From Propionibacteriaceae bacterium (lineage in GTDB: Bacteria > Actinomycetota > Actinomycetes > Propionibacteriales > Propionibacteriaceae): 6,668 nucleotides of DNA. The stretch lies in contig WQYJ01000118.1 of NCBI GenBank assembly GCA_009781325.1, positions 1-6,668 of the forward strand, in the 5' to 3' direction. A model generated the notes under the pieces. It ran no database searches. It saw only the letters and a program-made list of their open reading frames with translations, and was not told where the DNA came from. A program made the position numbers and the translations under genes. How positions within the stretch are numbered: the first letter of the stretch is position 1; each line of letters opens with the position of its first letter. Positions 1-5,969 of this stretch are shown here, in pieces.

Positions 1-479
1 TCAATACAGGACCTGAAAAGATCGTGGTTCCTAATGTGATTGGCATGAAAGCTGAAGAGGCAGAAGCGGAGATGAGGAAGTGGTTCCCCAATGTGGAAGT
101 GAAACCTGCCACGGAGGAGGGTCCCAACGCCATCCCCGGTACGATCATCTTGACCGCTCCTGTCGCCGGAGCTCTAGTATCAGTGGATCAGCCCATCATT
201 CTTTACCAAGCGACAGGCCAGGTCATGCTGCCTAATCTCATTGGCAAGTCCATGGAGTCCGCTTTGATGCTGCTTGGTCAGCTTGGCTTTGATACTGGTG
301 GGGTCAAGATTCAGTATGAGCCGTCTACTCAACCACTAAATTCCGTCATCAAGATGTCCCCCGATCCTGGCCAGGAAGTGGCGAAGGACACACCGATTAC
401 CCTCACTGTTGCCGCAGCAATGCCTGTTGAAACGACGACACCTCCGGCGACTTCAGAACCGACGGATGGAAATACCTAA
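1..479 (+). CDS. pknB: C-terminal PASTA region of a PknB-type Ser/Thr protein kinase (5' partial)
   Basis: The reading frame is open from the left edge (first whole codon at 3) to a TAA at 477-479, so only the C-terminus is present. Two PASTA repeats are visible. The first begins VPNVIGMKAEEAEAEM and ends near 'PIILYQATG'. The second begins VMLPNLIGKSMESALMLLG and ends 'DPGQEVAKDTPITLTVA'. Both show the family pattern of an N-terminal 'P-N-[VL]-I-G' strand and helix and a later 'P-x-x-G' turn before a final strand. A Thr/Pro/Glu-rich tail of about 20 residues follows. In PASTA kinases these extracellular repeats bind muropeptides or lipid II and control the cytoplasmic kinase domain, which would lie left of the window. 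The crgA gene directly downstream fits the actinobacterial pknB neighbourhood. PASTA repeats also occur in some penicillin-binding proteins, so the kinase assignment rests on context. The GTG at 24 is internal to the frame, not a real start. Confidence 0.85.
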   Translation, partial: NTGPEKIVVPNVIGMKAEEAEAEMRKWFPNVEVKPATEEGPNAIPGTIILTAPVAGALVSVDQPIILYQATGQVMLPNLIGKSMESALMLLGQLGFDTGGVKIQYEPSTQPLNSVIKMSPDPGQEVAKDTPITLTVAAAMPVETTTPPATSEPTDGNT

Positions 480-551
480 GCCCCGATAGAGCAAAAACAA
501 CTGGAACAGCGTATTCTTTACTGGTACGTATGTGAGAAAGGCGGTGGGCAG

Positions 552-839
552 GTGCCCGAATCGAGAGTTCGTCCTGAGGCTGCTCAAAAGAAAAAGCTGC
601 GCAGGCTTGAGCAAGTCGCAGAAGTTCAGCGCGAGAAGGAACGGGTTGGCCGTCCCGGCGAGCGCCGCTGGGTACCTCCGGTCTTCATTTCTGCCATGCT
701 GATTGGTGTGGCATGGATCGTTGTGGCTAACATAGCTGCATCGTCAATCCCCTTCATGGCCTCACTAGGGCAGTGGAATATCCTCATCGGTATGGGACTG
801 ATTGCTGTGGCCTTCGTCCTCATGACCCTGTGGAAATAG
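552..839 (+). CDS. crgA: Cell division protein CrgA
   Basis: This 95-residue protein has the CrgA layout. It has a short basic cytoplasmic N-terminus starting MPESRVRPEAAQKKK, a first membrane helix at about residues 44-65 (VFISAMLIGVAWIVVANIA), a short external loop, and a second helix at about 74-93 preceded by the typical 'WNILIGMGLI'. The N-terminal 'P-[ES]-[RK]-V-R' and the W-N-x-L-I-G before helix two are the family's recognisable parts. CrgA is a small divisome membrane protein of actinobacteria that interacts with FtsZ, FtsQ, FtsI and related factors and influences septum formation. The start is a GTG at 552 with AAAGG at 537-541 as a plausible ribosome site. It lies 72 bases after the PASTA-protein stop and 2 bases before the next gene, so it probably leads the operon or is cotranscribed with pknB. 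Confidence 0.93.
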   Translation: MPESRVRPEAAQKKKLRRLEQVAEVQREKERVGRPGERRWVPPVFISAMLIGVAWIVVANIAASSIPFMASLGQWNILIGMGLIAVAFVLMTLWK

Positions 840-841
840 GC

Positions 842-1261
842 TTGCGGACAAAGAGAAACGTCGTTGATTACAGTCTGCAGCGTCGGCGTACCCTTGAGGA
901 ACTCGCTGGTGCAATGCGGACCATGGTTTCGCACGAAGCTTTAGACGCGCACCCGCATCTTATCCGCGCCGCCCTTCATCATGGTACGTTAAGTGAAAGG
1001 CGTTGCCCGGTCAGCAACTGTGGACGGTTGCTAACACTGAACTACACCTTCGGAGATCAACTAGGACAGTATTCCGGACGTATCAAGTCAGAAGAGGACT
1101 TGAAAGAGATGGAGAGTGAGTATGGCGAATTCAGCGTCTACGTTGTTGAGGTCTGCTCCGACTGCGGATGGAACCACATCATTTCTTCTTACGTCCTCGG
1201 AGACGGAATCACAAGAAAAGCCCCCAGACGCGCTCCCACGGTCGAGGACATCTACGGCTAA
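842..1261 (+). CDS. DUF5318 zinc-ribbon-like protein
   Basis: This 139-residue protein resembles the actinobacterial DUF5318 family (Rv0049-like in mycobacteria); its function is unknown. I choose the TTG at 842 as start because the predicted N-terminus, MRTKRNVVDYSLQRRR, then matches the family's typical 'MR..R.VVDY.LRRR' opening. An upstream ATG at 773 would overlap crgA by 67 bases and add unrelated residues. Two cysteine pairs look like a split zinc ribbon: C55-PVSN-C60 and C105-SD-C108, the latter in the context VVEVCSDCGWNHI. The first pair has four intervening residues, where I would expect CxxC. The stretch around 67-80 (NYTFGDQLGQYSG) and 'EFSVYVVEVC' also match the family as I remember it. 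The gene begins 2 bases after crgA, so translation is probably coupled. In mycobacteria the family sits next to ponA and a GT87 gene; here the GT87 gene follows directly. Confidence 0.88.
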   Translation: MRTKRNVVDYSLQRRRTLEELAGAMRTMVSHEALDAHPHLIRAALHHGTLSERRCPVSNCGRLLTLNYTFGDQLGQYSGRIKSEEDLKEMESEYGEFSVYVVEVCSDCGWNHIISSYVLGDGITRKAPRRAPTVEDIYG

Positions 1262-1295
1262 GCTGCGCAGGGACTGGAAGCGTCTTTACGCCAGC

Positions 1296-2582
1296 ATGCA
1301 GCCATACCTAGTCGGCCGTCTTGGCGGGGCGATGGGAACCCATAGTGCGCGGGTCAGCGGCGCTTGGGCCTTCCTGCTGGGCATGGTGTCCTGGGTGATT
1401 TGCATGTTCCGCCAAGTTCCCTGCCAGTTTCCTCCTGCGGGGACGGCCCCTGATCGTTTCGGATGGATGTGCTACACCGACATCACCGCGCTGTACTATA
1501 GCCGCGGTCAAGTCACAGGCGGAATCCCCTATATCGATGTTGCCTGGGAATATCCAGTTCTCACCGGCTATTTCGCACGGATAGCAAACGTCATTGCCGG
1601 GTGGCTGGGAGCTGATCTGAGCGCTGATATCGAGGGCAGCCAGATGGCTCTCAACGCCAACATCTACTTCGCTGTCACCGCTGTGGGACTATTCCTGTGC
1701 ATCATGTGGCTGATCTCCTCGCAGCTCCAGATTGCTCCAGCGAATCCTGGGCTGGCTATGGCAGTGGCTATTTCACCGACGATTTGGGCAACCGGGCTGA
1801 TCAACTGGGATGCGCTCGTGATTGCTCTGACAGCAGCCGGACTGGCCTCCTGGATCAAAGGAAAACCTGGGTGGGCTGGACTGTGGTGGGGCCTAGGGGT
1901 GGCAGCCAAGCTCTATCCGATTGTGATCATCGGTGCCCTGGCCGTACTCTGTCTTCGCAAGCCCGCATTCCGTACGAAGTTAACTCGGCAGTACTTCTTC
2001 ATGCTGGCAACTGCCATCATTACCTGGTCCGTCGCCAATCTTCCAGTCATGATCACTCAGTTTGACGGGTGGAAACTCTTCTACACCATGAACTACTCCG
2101 ACCGCGGAGCTGACTTGGGCTCTCTATGGTACGCGCTGTCGCTGATGGGCCTTGGCGTACCCGATCCCACAACTTTGTCACGAGCAGTGATGATCATGGG
2201 CTACATAGGGCTGGCATTCCTGATCCTCATGGCCCGCAAGACCCCGACGGTGATCCAGATTGCCTATCTGGCTGTGGCAATCATGATGGTGGGGAATCTC
2301 GTTTATTCACCACAGTACGTGCTGTGGCTCCTCCCGCTGATCGTGTTGGCCCGCCCGAAGGTCCTAGATGTCTTTGTCTTCACCTGCGCGGAGTTGTTCT
2401 ACTTTGTCTTTATCTGGCTTCAGTTGCGCGGAAATGATCTGACTTTGGGGATTTCTGATGCTCCCTGGGTGTATATCCTTTCCATCCTGGTGCGGATCGG
2501 AGCAACGATATGGATCATGAGCAGGGTTGTCCGCGATGTTGTGACTGCGCAACCAGATGAGCCCTTACTGACACGTGACTGA
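1296..2582 (+). CDS. GT87-family (DUF2029) integral membrane glycosyltransferase
   Basis: A multi-pass membrane protein of 428 residues from the ATG at 1296. Visible family marks are CYTDITALYYSRG (residues 59-71, with the likely catalytic Asp62 in the first external loop), the WEYPVLTG motif (84-91), NWDAL (170-174), G-x-A-A-K-L-Y-P (201-208) and YSPQYVLWLLPL near the C-terminus. About ten hydrophobic segments follow one another. GT87 enzymes are GT-C fold mannosyl- or arabinosyltransferases that take sugar from a polyprenyl-phosphate donor on the outer membrane face; the acceptor here is unknown. The frame is open upstream to 1116, but that part overlaps the DUF5318 gene in another frame and is hydrophilic and low-complexity, so I reject it. 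ATG 1332 is an alternative start. The start at 1296 has only a distant purine-rich site (GGAAG, 1276-1280). The gene overlaps the next one by 8 bases. Confidence 0.88.
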   Translation: MQPYLVGRLGGAMGTHSARVSGAWAFLLGMVSWVICMFRQVPCQFPPAGTAPDRFGWMCYTDITALYYSRGQVTGGIPYIDVAWEYPVLTGYFARIANVIAGWLGADLSADIEGSQMALNANIYFAVTAVGLFLCIMWLISSQLQIAPANPGLAMAVAISPTIWATGLINWDALVIALTAAGLASWIKGKPGWAGLWWGLGVAAKLYPIVIIGALAVLCLRKPAFRTKLTRQYFFMLATAIITWSVANLPVMITQFDGWKLFYTMNYSDRGADLGSLWYALSLMGLGVPDPTTLSRAVMIMGYIGLAFLILMARKTPTVIQIAYLAVAIMMVGNLVYSPQYVLWLLPLIVLARPKVLDVFVFTCAELFYFVFIWLQLRGNDLTLGISDAPWVYILSILVRIGATIWIMSRVVRDVVTAQPDEPLLTRD

Positions 2583-3711
2583 TACCACAGCCCTGAGAAA
2601 GCCGGTCTTCACCCCGGAGCAGGGGCCGAGGCTGGCTGTTCAGATGTGGCTGGCCTCACGGCTTGTTTTGATGATCACTGCCCTGTGGGTCATGCACACC
2701 CAGAGATTTACTCTTACTGAGGTCTTCTCCCGATGGGATGCTGTGCACTTCATTCGGGTGGCTGAAACAGGGTATGGGGTCTTGACTGAGACTGCCTTCT
2801 TTCCAGGGCTTCCTTTGGTGATGGCAGCGTTCTCCTTCGTTGGAATCCCTGCCTTTGTCACCGGGATCGTGGTCTCCTTGGTTGGATCAGGGCTGGCTGC
2901 CTGGGCTCTATTTCGCCTTGCTGGCGGGGGACAACGCGGAGTGATCGCTGTGGCAGCATGGTCCTTTGCTCCGGTGGCGGTCTTCACCTTCGTCCCTTAT
3001 ACAGAGGCGATTTTTTGCGCTTGTGCTTTCTGGGCGTTCTGGTATGCCAAACGCGATCAATGGTTGTGGGCATCTGTCTTAGCCGGTGCCGGGTGTCTAT
3101 TCCGAGTCTCGGGACTCTTTCTCATCGGAGCTCTGGGCTTGGTGGCTTTGTTTGGGTTCGGGAAGTCCACATGGAAGCGGAAGGGACAACGGCTTGTCTG
3201 GTTGGTCATCCCGGCCCTGGTTCTCTTCGCCTACTCGCTCTATCTTCGTCTGGCATTTGGGTCGTGGACGACCTGGTTAGACGCTCAGTACTTTGGCTGG
3301 GGACGCCACTTTGACTGGCCATGGAATGCTCTGGCTCTCACTCTGCGGATCGGAGGCTTGGTGGGACCTACTACCTCGGTGACTGCAGTGATCTTCCGGT
3401 GGGAGGTGGTGGCGCTGGCTATTGGCATCATCACCACTGCCGTACTCTTCTCCGAAAAGAAGGTACCTGAGGGAGGTTGGGTTGGCATTCAGGTATTAGC
3501 ATTGTCATTCCAGATGGCCCTGATCTCCTTAGCTCGCTGCGTACTGCTGTGGTTCCCGCTGTTCTTGTTTGTCAGTGACCTTGGTCGCGGCAGAGCTGGA
3601 CCTCGGTGGAACAATCTGAGACGCGTCCTGGTGATAATCCTGGGCTGTGTGGAGATTATTGGCATGGTCTGGTGGGCGCAGCGGTTCTTCGCCGGTAAGT
3701 GGGCTGGGTGA
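2575..3711 (+). CDS. PIG-V-like integral membrane mannosyltransferase
   Basis: A multi-pass membrane protein of 378 residues starting at a GTG inside the overlap GTGACTGA (2575-2582) with the GT87 stop, so translational coupling is likely. Motifs typical of PIG-V and related GT-C enzymes are visible: S-RWDAVHFIRVAETGYG at residues 52-68 with Asp55 and His58, FFPGLP at 75-80, PYTEAIF at 141-147, and FRVSG at 176-180. Hydrophobic helices fill the rest, with a basic loop at about residues 193-204 (GKSTWKRKGQR). In eukaryotes PIG-V adds the second mannose to GPI. Bacterial members are thought to use polyprenyl-phosphate-mannose outside the membrane, with acceptors mostly unassigned. Being paired with a GT87 gene suggests that both act on the same glycan or lipid, which is inference. 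No strong terminator follows. Confidence 0.87.
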   Translation: MTDTTALRKPVFTPEQGPRLAVQMWLASRLVLMITALWVMHTQRFTLTEVFSRWDAVHFIRVAETGYGVLTETAFFPGLPLVMAAFSFVGIPAFVTGIVVSLVGSGLAAWALFRLAGGGQRGVIAVAAWSFAPVAVFTFVPYTEAIFCACAFWAFWYAKRDQWLWASVLAGAGCLFRVSGLFLIGALGLVALFGFGKSTWKRKGQRLVWLVIPALVLFAYSLYLRLAFGSWTTWLDAQYFGWGRHFDWPWNALALTLRIGGLVGPTTSVTAVIFRWEVVALAIGIITTAVLFSEKKVPEGGWVGIQVLALSFQMALISLARCVLLWFPLFLFVSDLGRGRAGPRWNNLRRVLVIILGCVEIIGMVWWAQRFFAGKWAG

Positions 3712-4323
3712 TCACAGTGATGATGGTAACTGCCTAGTTCCATCTCTGAATCTCTGTAAGGACACTTGTTTCCTTGTTTTAAAACTGGACCAAAGACCGG
3801 GCTAGAGAAACCAAGTAAGCATAGATAAGTACTGGATGAACCATGATGCACCTACGTGCCAATGGGCAATGGCTGCAATAACTGAGTCAAGAATGAATGC
3901 TGGCAAAACCTCTGAACTGCCAGCATCGTTCGAGAACGGTACAACAACTTTGTTCTATCTCAAATTGCCGGTCTGACAAGGACAATGGCAACAAACTGAA
4001 AGAAATTGATAGACTCTAGAAGCCTTGTCCCTTCGCAAGATAGACTAGGCGAAGCAATCAATATCCAGCTAACCCACCTGGGTAAGACCCTAGAAGTCGC
4101 ATTGAAAACGGGTTTAGTCAAAGAGTGCGAATGGGTTCGATGCTTATGATGGGGTTCTGCTGCTCATAAGGAATTGGGCTTGGAGGGCGAGTCATAGGAG
4201 TCTTTCTCTTCCTGTGAATCTAGTCTAAGCTTGGTGGCAGGGTGCGTTGGATATACGCTTGACCAGCTGGCCATGTCCGTACGAGAGTGTGTCGTGGCCA
4301 ATGAGTAGAACACGGAGAACGCT
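3712..4323. other. Gene-poor intergenic stretch with small dyads
   Basis: No coding region is convincing on either strand over about 610 bases, and base composition is more AT-rich than the flanking operon. Visible structures are a weak stem AAGGA/TCCTT (3758-3762 with 3771-3775) followed by GTTTT, which could be a poor terminator for the PIG-V gene; a perfect 9-bp stem ATGCTGGCA/TGCCAGCAT (3897-3905 with 3918-3926, 12-base loop); immediately after it CGTTC-GA-GAACG (3927-3938); and CTTCGC/GCGAAG (4031-4036 with 4049-4054). A frame of 47 codons from TTG 4006 to TGA 4147 reads fairly protein-like, but it has no ribosome site and no family I recognise. That same frame continues through stops at 4195 and 4306 into the HTH gene. 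Confidence 0.5.
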
Positions 4324-4578
4324 GTGCAAAAGAACGACGATAAAGTTGTCTTGACTGCAAGTGAGAAGAACCGCCTTCGAGGCAAGGAAGCGCTCAAGAC
4401 ATCCACCGTCCTGCAGAACATTCAGAAGCTCAAGAAAACCGCCGCCTCGGCCCAAGATGAGCTCGACAATGCAGTAATCAAGGCGAGAGGTGAGGGATAT
4501 TCATGGGTAGCAATCGCGGCGGGACTCGGTGTGTCACCACAAGGTGCACGCCAGAAGTACCTGCGCGTTACCGCGTGA
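4324..4578 (+). CDS. Small helix-turn-helix protein
   Basis: A soluble protein of 84 residues. The N-terminal two thirds is Lys/Ala/Glu-rich and predicted helical, possibly coiled coil (residues about 12-50, including KTSTVLQNIQKLKKTAASAQ). The C-terminus carries a helix-turn-helix: 'GEGYSWVAIAAGLGVSPQGARQKYL', residues about 56-80, of the 'SW-x-x-IA-x-x-LGVS-x-Q-x-AR-x-[RK][FY]' type found in many short actinobacterial DNA-binding proteins and sigma region 4-like domains. It is therefore probably a DNA-binding regulator with unknown targets. The start is a GTG at 4324, preceded by GGAG at 4314-4317 with 6-base spacing; an in-frame TAG at 4306 rules out a longer form. A weak possible promoter lies upstream (TTGGTG 4231-4236, 17 bases, TACGCT 4254-4259). 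It ends 12 bases before a strong terminator and is probably monocistronic. Confidence 0.8.
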   Translation: MQKNDDKVVLTASEKNRLRGKEALKTSTVLQNIQKLKKTAASAQDELDNAVIKARGEGYSWVAIAAGLGVSPQGARQKYLRVTA

Positions 4579-4590
4579 AGCTTTCAGGAC

Positions 4591-4620
4591 AAGGCCCCCG
4601 GTCTTCGGGGGCCTTTTTCT
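4591..4620 (+). terminator. Intrinsic terminator of the HTH gene
   Basis: A perfect 10-bp stem, AAGGCCCCCG at 4591-4600 with CGGGGGCCTT at 4606-4615, has a 5-base loop (GTCTT) and is followed by a T-rich run (TTTTTCTTT from 4614). It starts 12 bases after the HTH gene's stop codon at 4576-4578. Confidence 0.93.
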
Positions 4621-4647
4621 TTGCTCTGTGGTTGGGTCAGTGAGGAC

Positions 4648-4956
4648 GCCGACCCCCGGTCATCCTACGCGCAGCGTAGCGAAGTGCAGGACCCCCGGCG
4701 GCTGACGTAGGGACTGTGGTAAAGCTTTACTTCCTCAAGGCCACACGTTGGCTGGCGGGGGTCCTGCCTTGCGCCTGAATCCACCGATCCATGCCTACTA
4801 CGCGGCACTAGCTGAGTGCGCTGGTTGCGTTGCCACCGCTCGCCAGGCGTCCAGCCTGCCTTCCCCGTGGTCGCCTTGCCAGCACACCCACCTAGTGCCG
4901 CTCGTTACGGCAGCGATCGGTGGATTCAGGCTGGCGGCAGGATGACCCGGGTCGGC
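4648..4956 (+). ncRNA. Candidate large structured RNA (multibranch fold), family not recognised
   Basis: Nested and adjacent inverted repeats define one closed fold. Outer stem: GCCGACCCCCGGTCATCCT (4648-4666) pairs with AGGATGACCCGGGTCGGC (4939-4956), interrupted only by a 2-versus-1 base bulge. Inside it are three hairpins. The first is CTACGC-GCA-GCGTAG (4665-4679), which competes with the last two outer pairs. The second is a 23-position stem, 4686-4708 with 4745-4767, with a single G/G mismatch and three G-U pairs, capped by the palindrome GTAAAGCTTTAC (4719-4730). The third is a long rod: 17 perfect pairs (4773-4789 with 4915-4931), 10 pairs (4802-4811 with 4892-4901), about 8 more (4816-4824 with 4879-4887), then CCAC/GTGG. 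G-U pairs in the + direction (C-A mismatches on the other strand) make the + strand the likely RNA. No RNase P, tmRNA or SRP motifs are seen, and no promoter is clear. Its DNA could instead be a mobile or cruciform repeat. Confidence 0.55.
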
Positions 4957-5033
4957 TTAGGGTCAGGTCATTCGCTCTGTCGCAGTGTCAAGTTATGCAC
5001 CCTTGGCACCCATCCCCTCGTCACGTTCAATCG
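4957..5033. other. Intergenic tail between the structured element and the convergent DedA-like gene
   Basis: No coding sequence is visible in these 77 bases. On the minus strand there is a perfect TTGACA -35-like hexamer (5 bases in from the end of 'AACTTGACACTG'), but no -10 hexamer at 16-18 bases, so I do not call a promoter. No intrinsic terminator for the DedA-like gene is visible either. Confidence 0.4.
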
Positions 5034-5558
5034 TTAAGCGACTTCGATAAGTTCAGCGTCGATGATTTCGTCTAGTTCTGCGTTGAGCTTGCGCTTCTTG
5101 GCCCTCTTTCGCAGGATGATAATTGCTGCGATGCCACCTGCAAGAAGAAGCACGGCAAGGGCGGCGAGCCACAGGGACTCACGGGCAAGTGCGACTAGGG
5201 CAACGAAGGCCGCCAGTCCACCGGCAGCATAGAGACAGCCCCACAAGATCCACCCAGGAATGGCAGCCAAGGTATATGGAAGCCAGCGCCAGCCAATCAA
5301 ACCAGCTGTTAAGTGTACGGCTGTCTGGAAAGCGGGGATGAGGAAGGAGAAAGGAATAACCGGCCATCCCCACTTCTGAATCTGTTTCTCTGCGTTCTTT
5401 TCCTTGTCAGTGGCCAGCTTTTGAGCCCACGCGAAACGAAAAATCCCCGCACGAATCCCCCGCCCAAGCCAGAACGTACACTGTGATCGGAACCCAGCAA
5501 CCCCCGTCAGGAACAGCGCCACAAAAACAAACGACTGTCCATCAAGCCACTCCATCAT
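5034..5558 (-). CDS. Short, divergent DedA/VTT-family membrane protein
   Basis: A membrane protein of 174 residues. It shows the DedA (SNARE-associated/VTT) core: a GRGIRAG element at 32-38 after FWL, an amphipathic charged segment (about 48-62), then VIPFSFLIPAFQTAVHLTAG (67-86), followed by WRWLPYTLAAIPGWILWG and a C-terminal hydrophobic helix with a basic then acidic tail (KKRKLNAELDEIIDAELIEVA). DedA proteins are thought to scramble or flip lipids and undecaprenyl phosphate. Compared with the usual 'R-F-[IV]-P-G-[VA]-R', this protein has F72 and Q78 at the two arginine positions and serine or arginine at the 'GD' aspartate. It has only about 24 residues before that site, so the first membrane part is shortened. 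An in-frame stop (TAG at 5570-5568) prevents extension. The ATG at 5558-5556 has no ribosome site but suits a leaderless start. It is convergent with the HTH gene and read away from the repeat cluster. Confidence 0.72.
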   Translation of the reverse strand: MMEWLDGQSFVFVALFLTGVAGFRSQCTFWLGRGIRAGIFRFAWAQKLATDKEKNAEKQIQKWGWPVIPFSFLIPAFQTAVHLTAGLIGWRWLPYTLAAIPGWILWGCLYAAGGLAAFVALVALARESLWLAALAVLLLAGGIAAIIILRKRAKKRKLNAELDEIIDAELIEVA

Positions 5559-5564
5559 GCCAAG

Positions 5565-5570
5565 ATTCTA
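5565..5570 (-). promoter_or_regulatory. -10 element for a leaderless DedA-like transcript
   Basis: On the minus strand TAGAAT (5570-5565) matches the actinobacterial TANNNT -10 pattern. Six bases separate it from the ATG at 5558, so transcription would start at or next to the A of the start codon. No Shine-Dalgarno sequence lies in between, and no good -35 hexamer is seen. The TAG of this same hexamer is the in-frame stop bounding the gene. Confidence 0.5.
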
Positions 5571-5626
5571 CGCGACACCACCAAAAACACCCATTCGCAG
5601 CCCCCACAAGCACCTCCACCCAGTTC

Positions 5627-5710
5627 CATCCTCCGTCCTGCGGTGGGTTTTGCCCCATCCTCCGTCCTGCGGTGGGTTTTGCCCCATCCTCTTTCTTGTG
5701 GTGGGTTTTG
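5627..5710 (-). repeat. Repeat cluster, inverted arm: three 29-bp units
   Basis: Units begin at 5627, 5656 and 5685 with a 29-base period. Each reads CATCCTCCGTCCTGCGGTGG and then GTTTTGCCC. The third is a degenerate copy (CATCCTCTTTCTTGTGGTGG, ending GTTTTG at 5710). They are the reverse complement of the six units starting at 5731. No spacers separate the units. Confidence 0.92.
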
Positions 5711-5730
5711 CAGCCGTAAAGTGACAAAAC

Positions 5731-5910
5731 CCACCGCAGTGGAGAGGATGATGGTAAAACCCACCGCAGGACGGAGGATGATGGTGGAACCCACCGCAGG
5801 ACGGAGGATGATGGTAGAACCCACCGCAGGACGGAGGATGATGGTGGAACCCACCGCAGGACGGAGGATGATGGTGGAACCCACCGCAGTGGAGAGGATG
5901 AGAGTGGTTG
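5731..5910 (+). repeat. Repeat cluster, direct arm: six 30-bp units
   Basis: Units start at 5731, 5761, 5791, 5821, 5851 and 5881, each exactly 30 bases. The middle four read CCACCGCAGGACGGAGGATG then ATGGTGGAAC, with one G/A change in the third unit. The first and last units share a variant core, CCACCGCAGTGGAGAGGATG, so the array is capped at both ends by the same divergent type. CAAAACCCACC (5725-5735) pairs with GGTGGGTTTTG (5700-5710) around the 14-base centre 5711-5724, making the two arms one large inverted repeat. The 30-base unit keeps frames open on both strands, but I see no sign of coding. Confidence 0.93.
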
Positions 5911-5969
5911 CGGCTGTATGGGATGGTTGTCGAGGAACAAACCTGGTGGGGTTGTTGGATGGGGTGGTT

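Noticed and set aside
1116..1295. N-terminal extension of the GT87 protein from GTG 1116
   Set aside because: It overlaps most of the conserved end of the DUF5318 gene in another frame and encodes a low-complexity Ser/Thr stretch unlike the family.
4164..4455. Two reverse reading frames opposite the HTH gene start
   Set aside because: They overlap each other and the HTH gene, which has a ribosome site, a recognisable domain and a terminator in the other direction.
4648..4956. RNase P RNA, tmRNA, SRP RNA or group II intron
   Set aside because: None of the conserved sequence blocks (for example GAGGAAAGTCC of RNase P, the TTCGAC region of tmRNA, the SRP GGAAG/GCAG loop, or intron domain V) is present on either strand.
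4748..5037. Two forward reading frames (4748-4945 and 4816-5037)
   Set aside because: They lie over the inverted repeats of the structured element, lack ribosome sites, and have no protein-like pattern.
5627..5910. CRISPR array
   Set aside because: Units abut each other with no variable spacers, orientation switches in the middle, and no cas genes are present.
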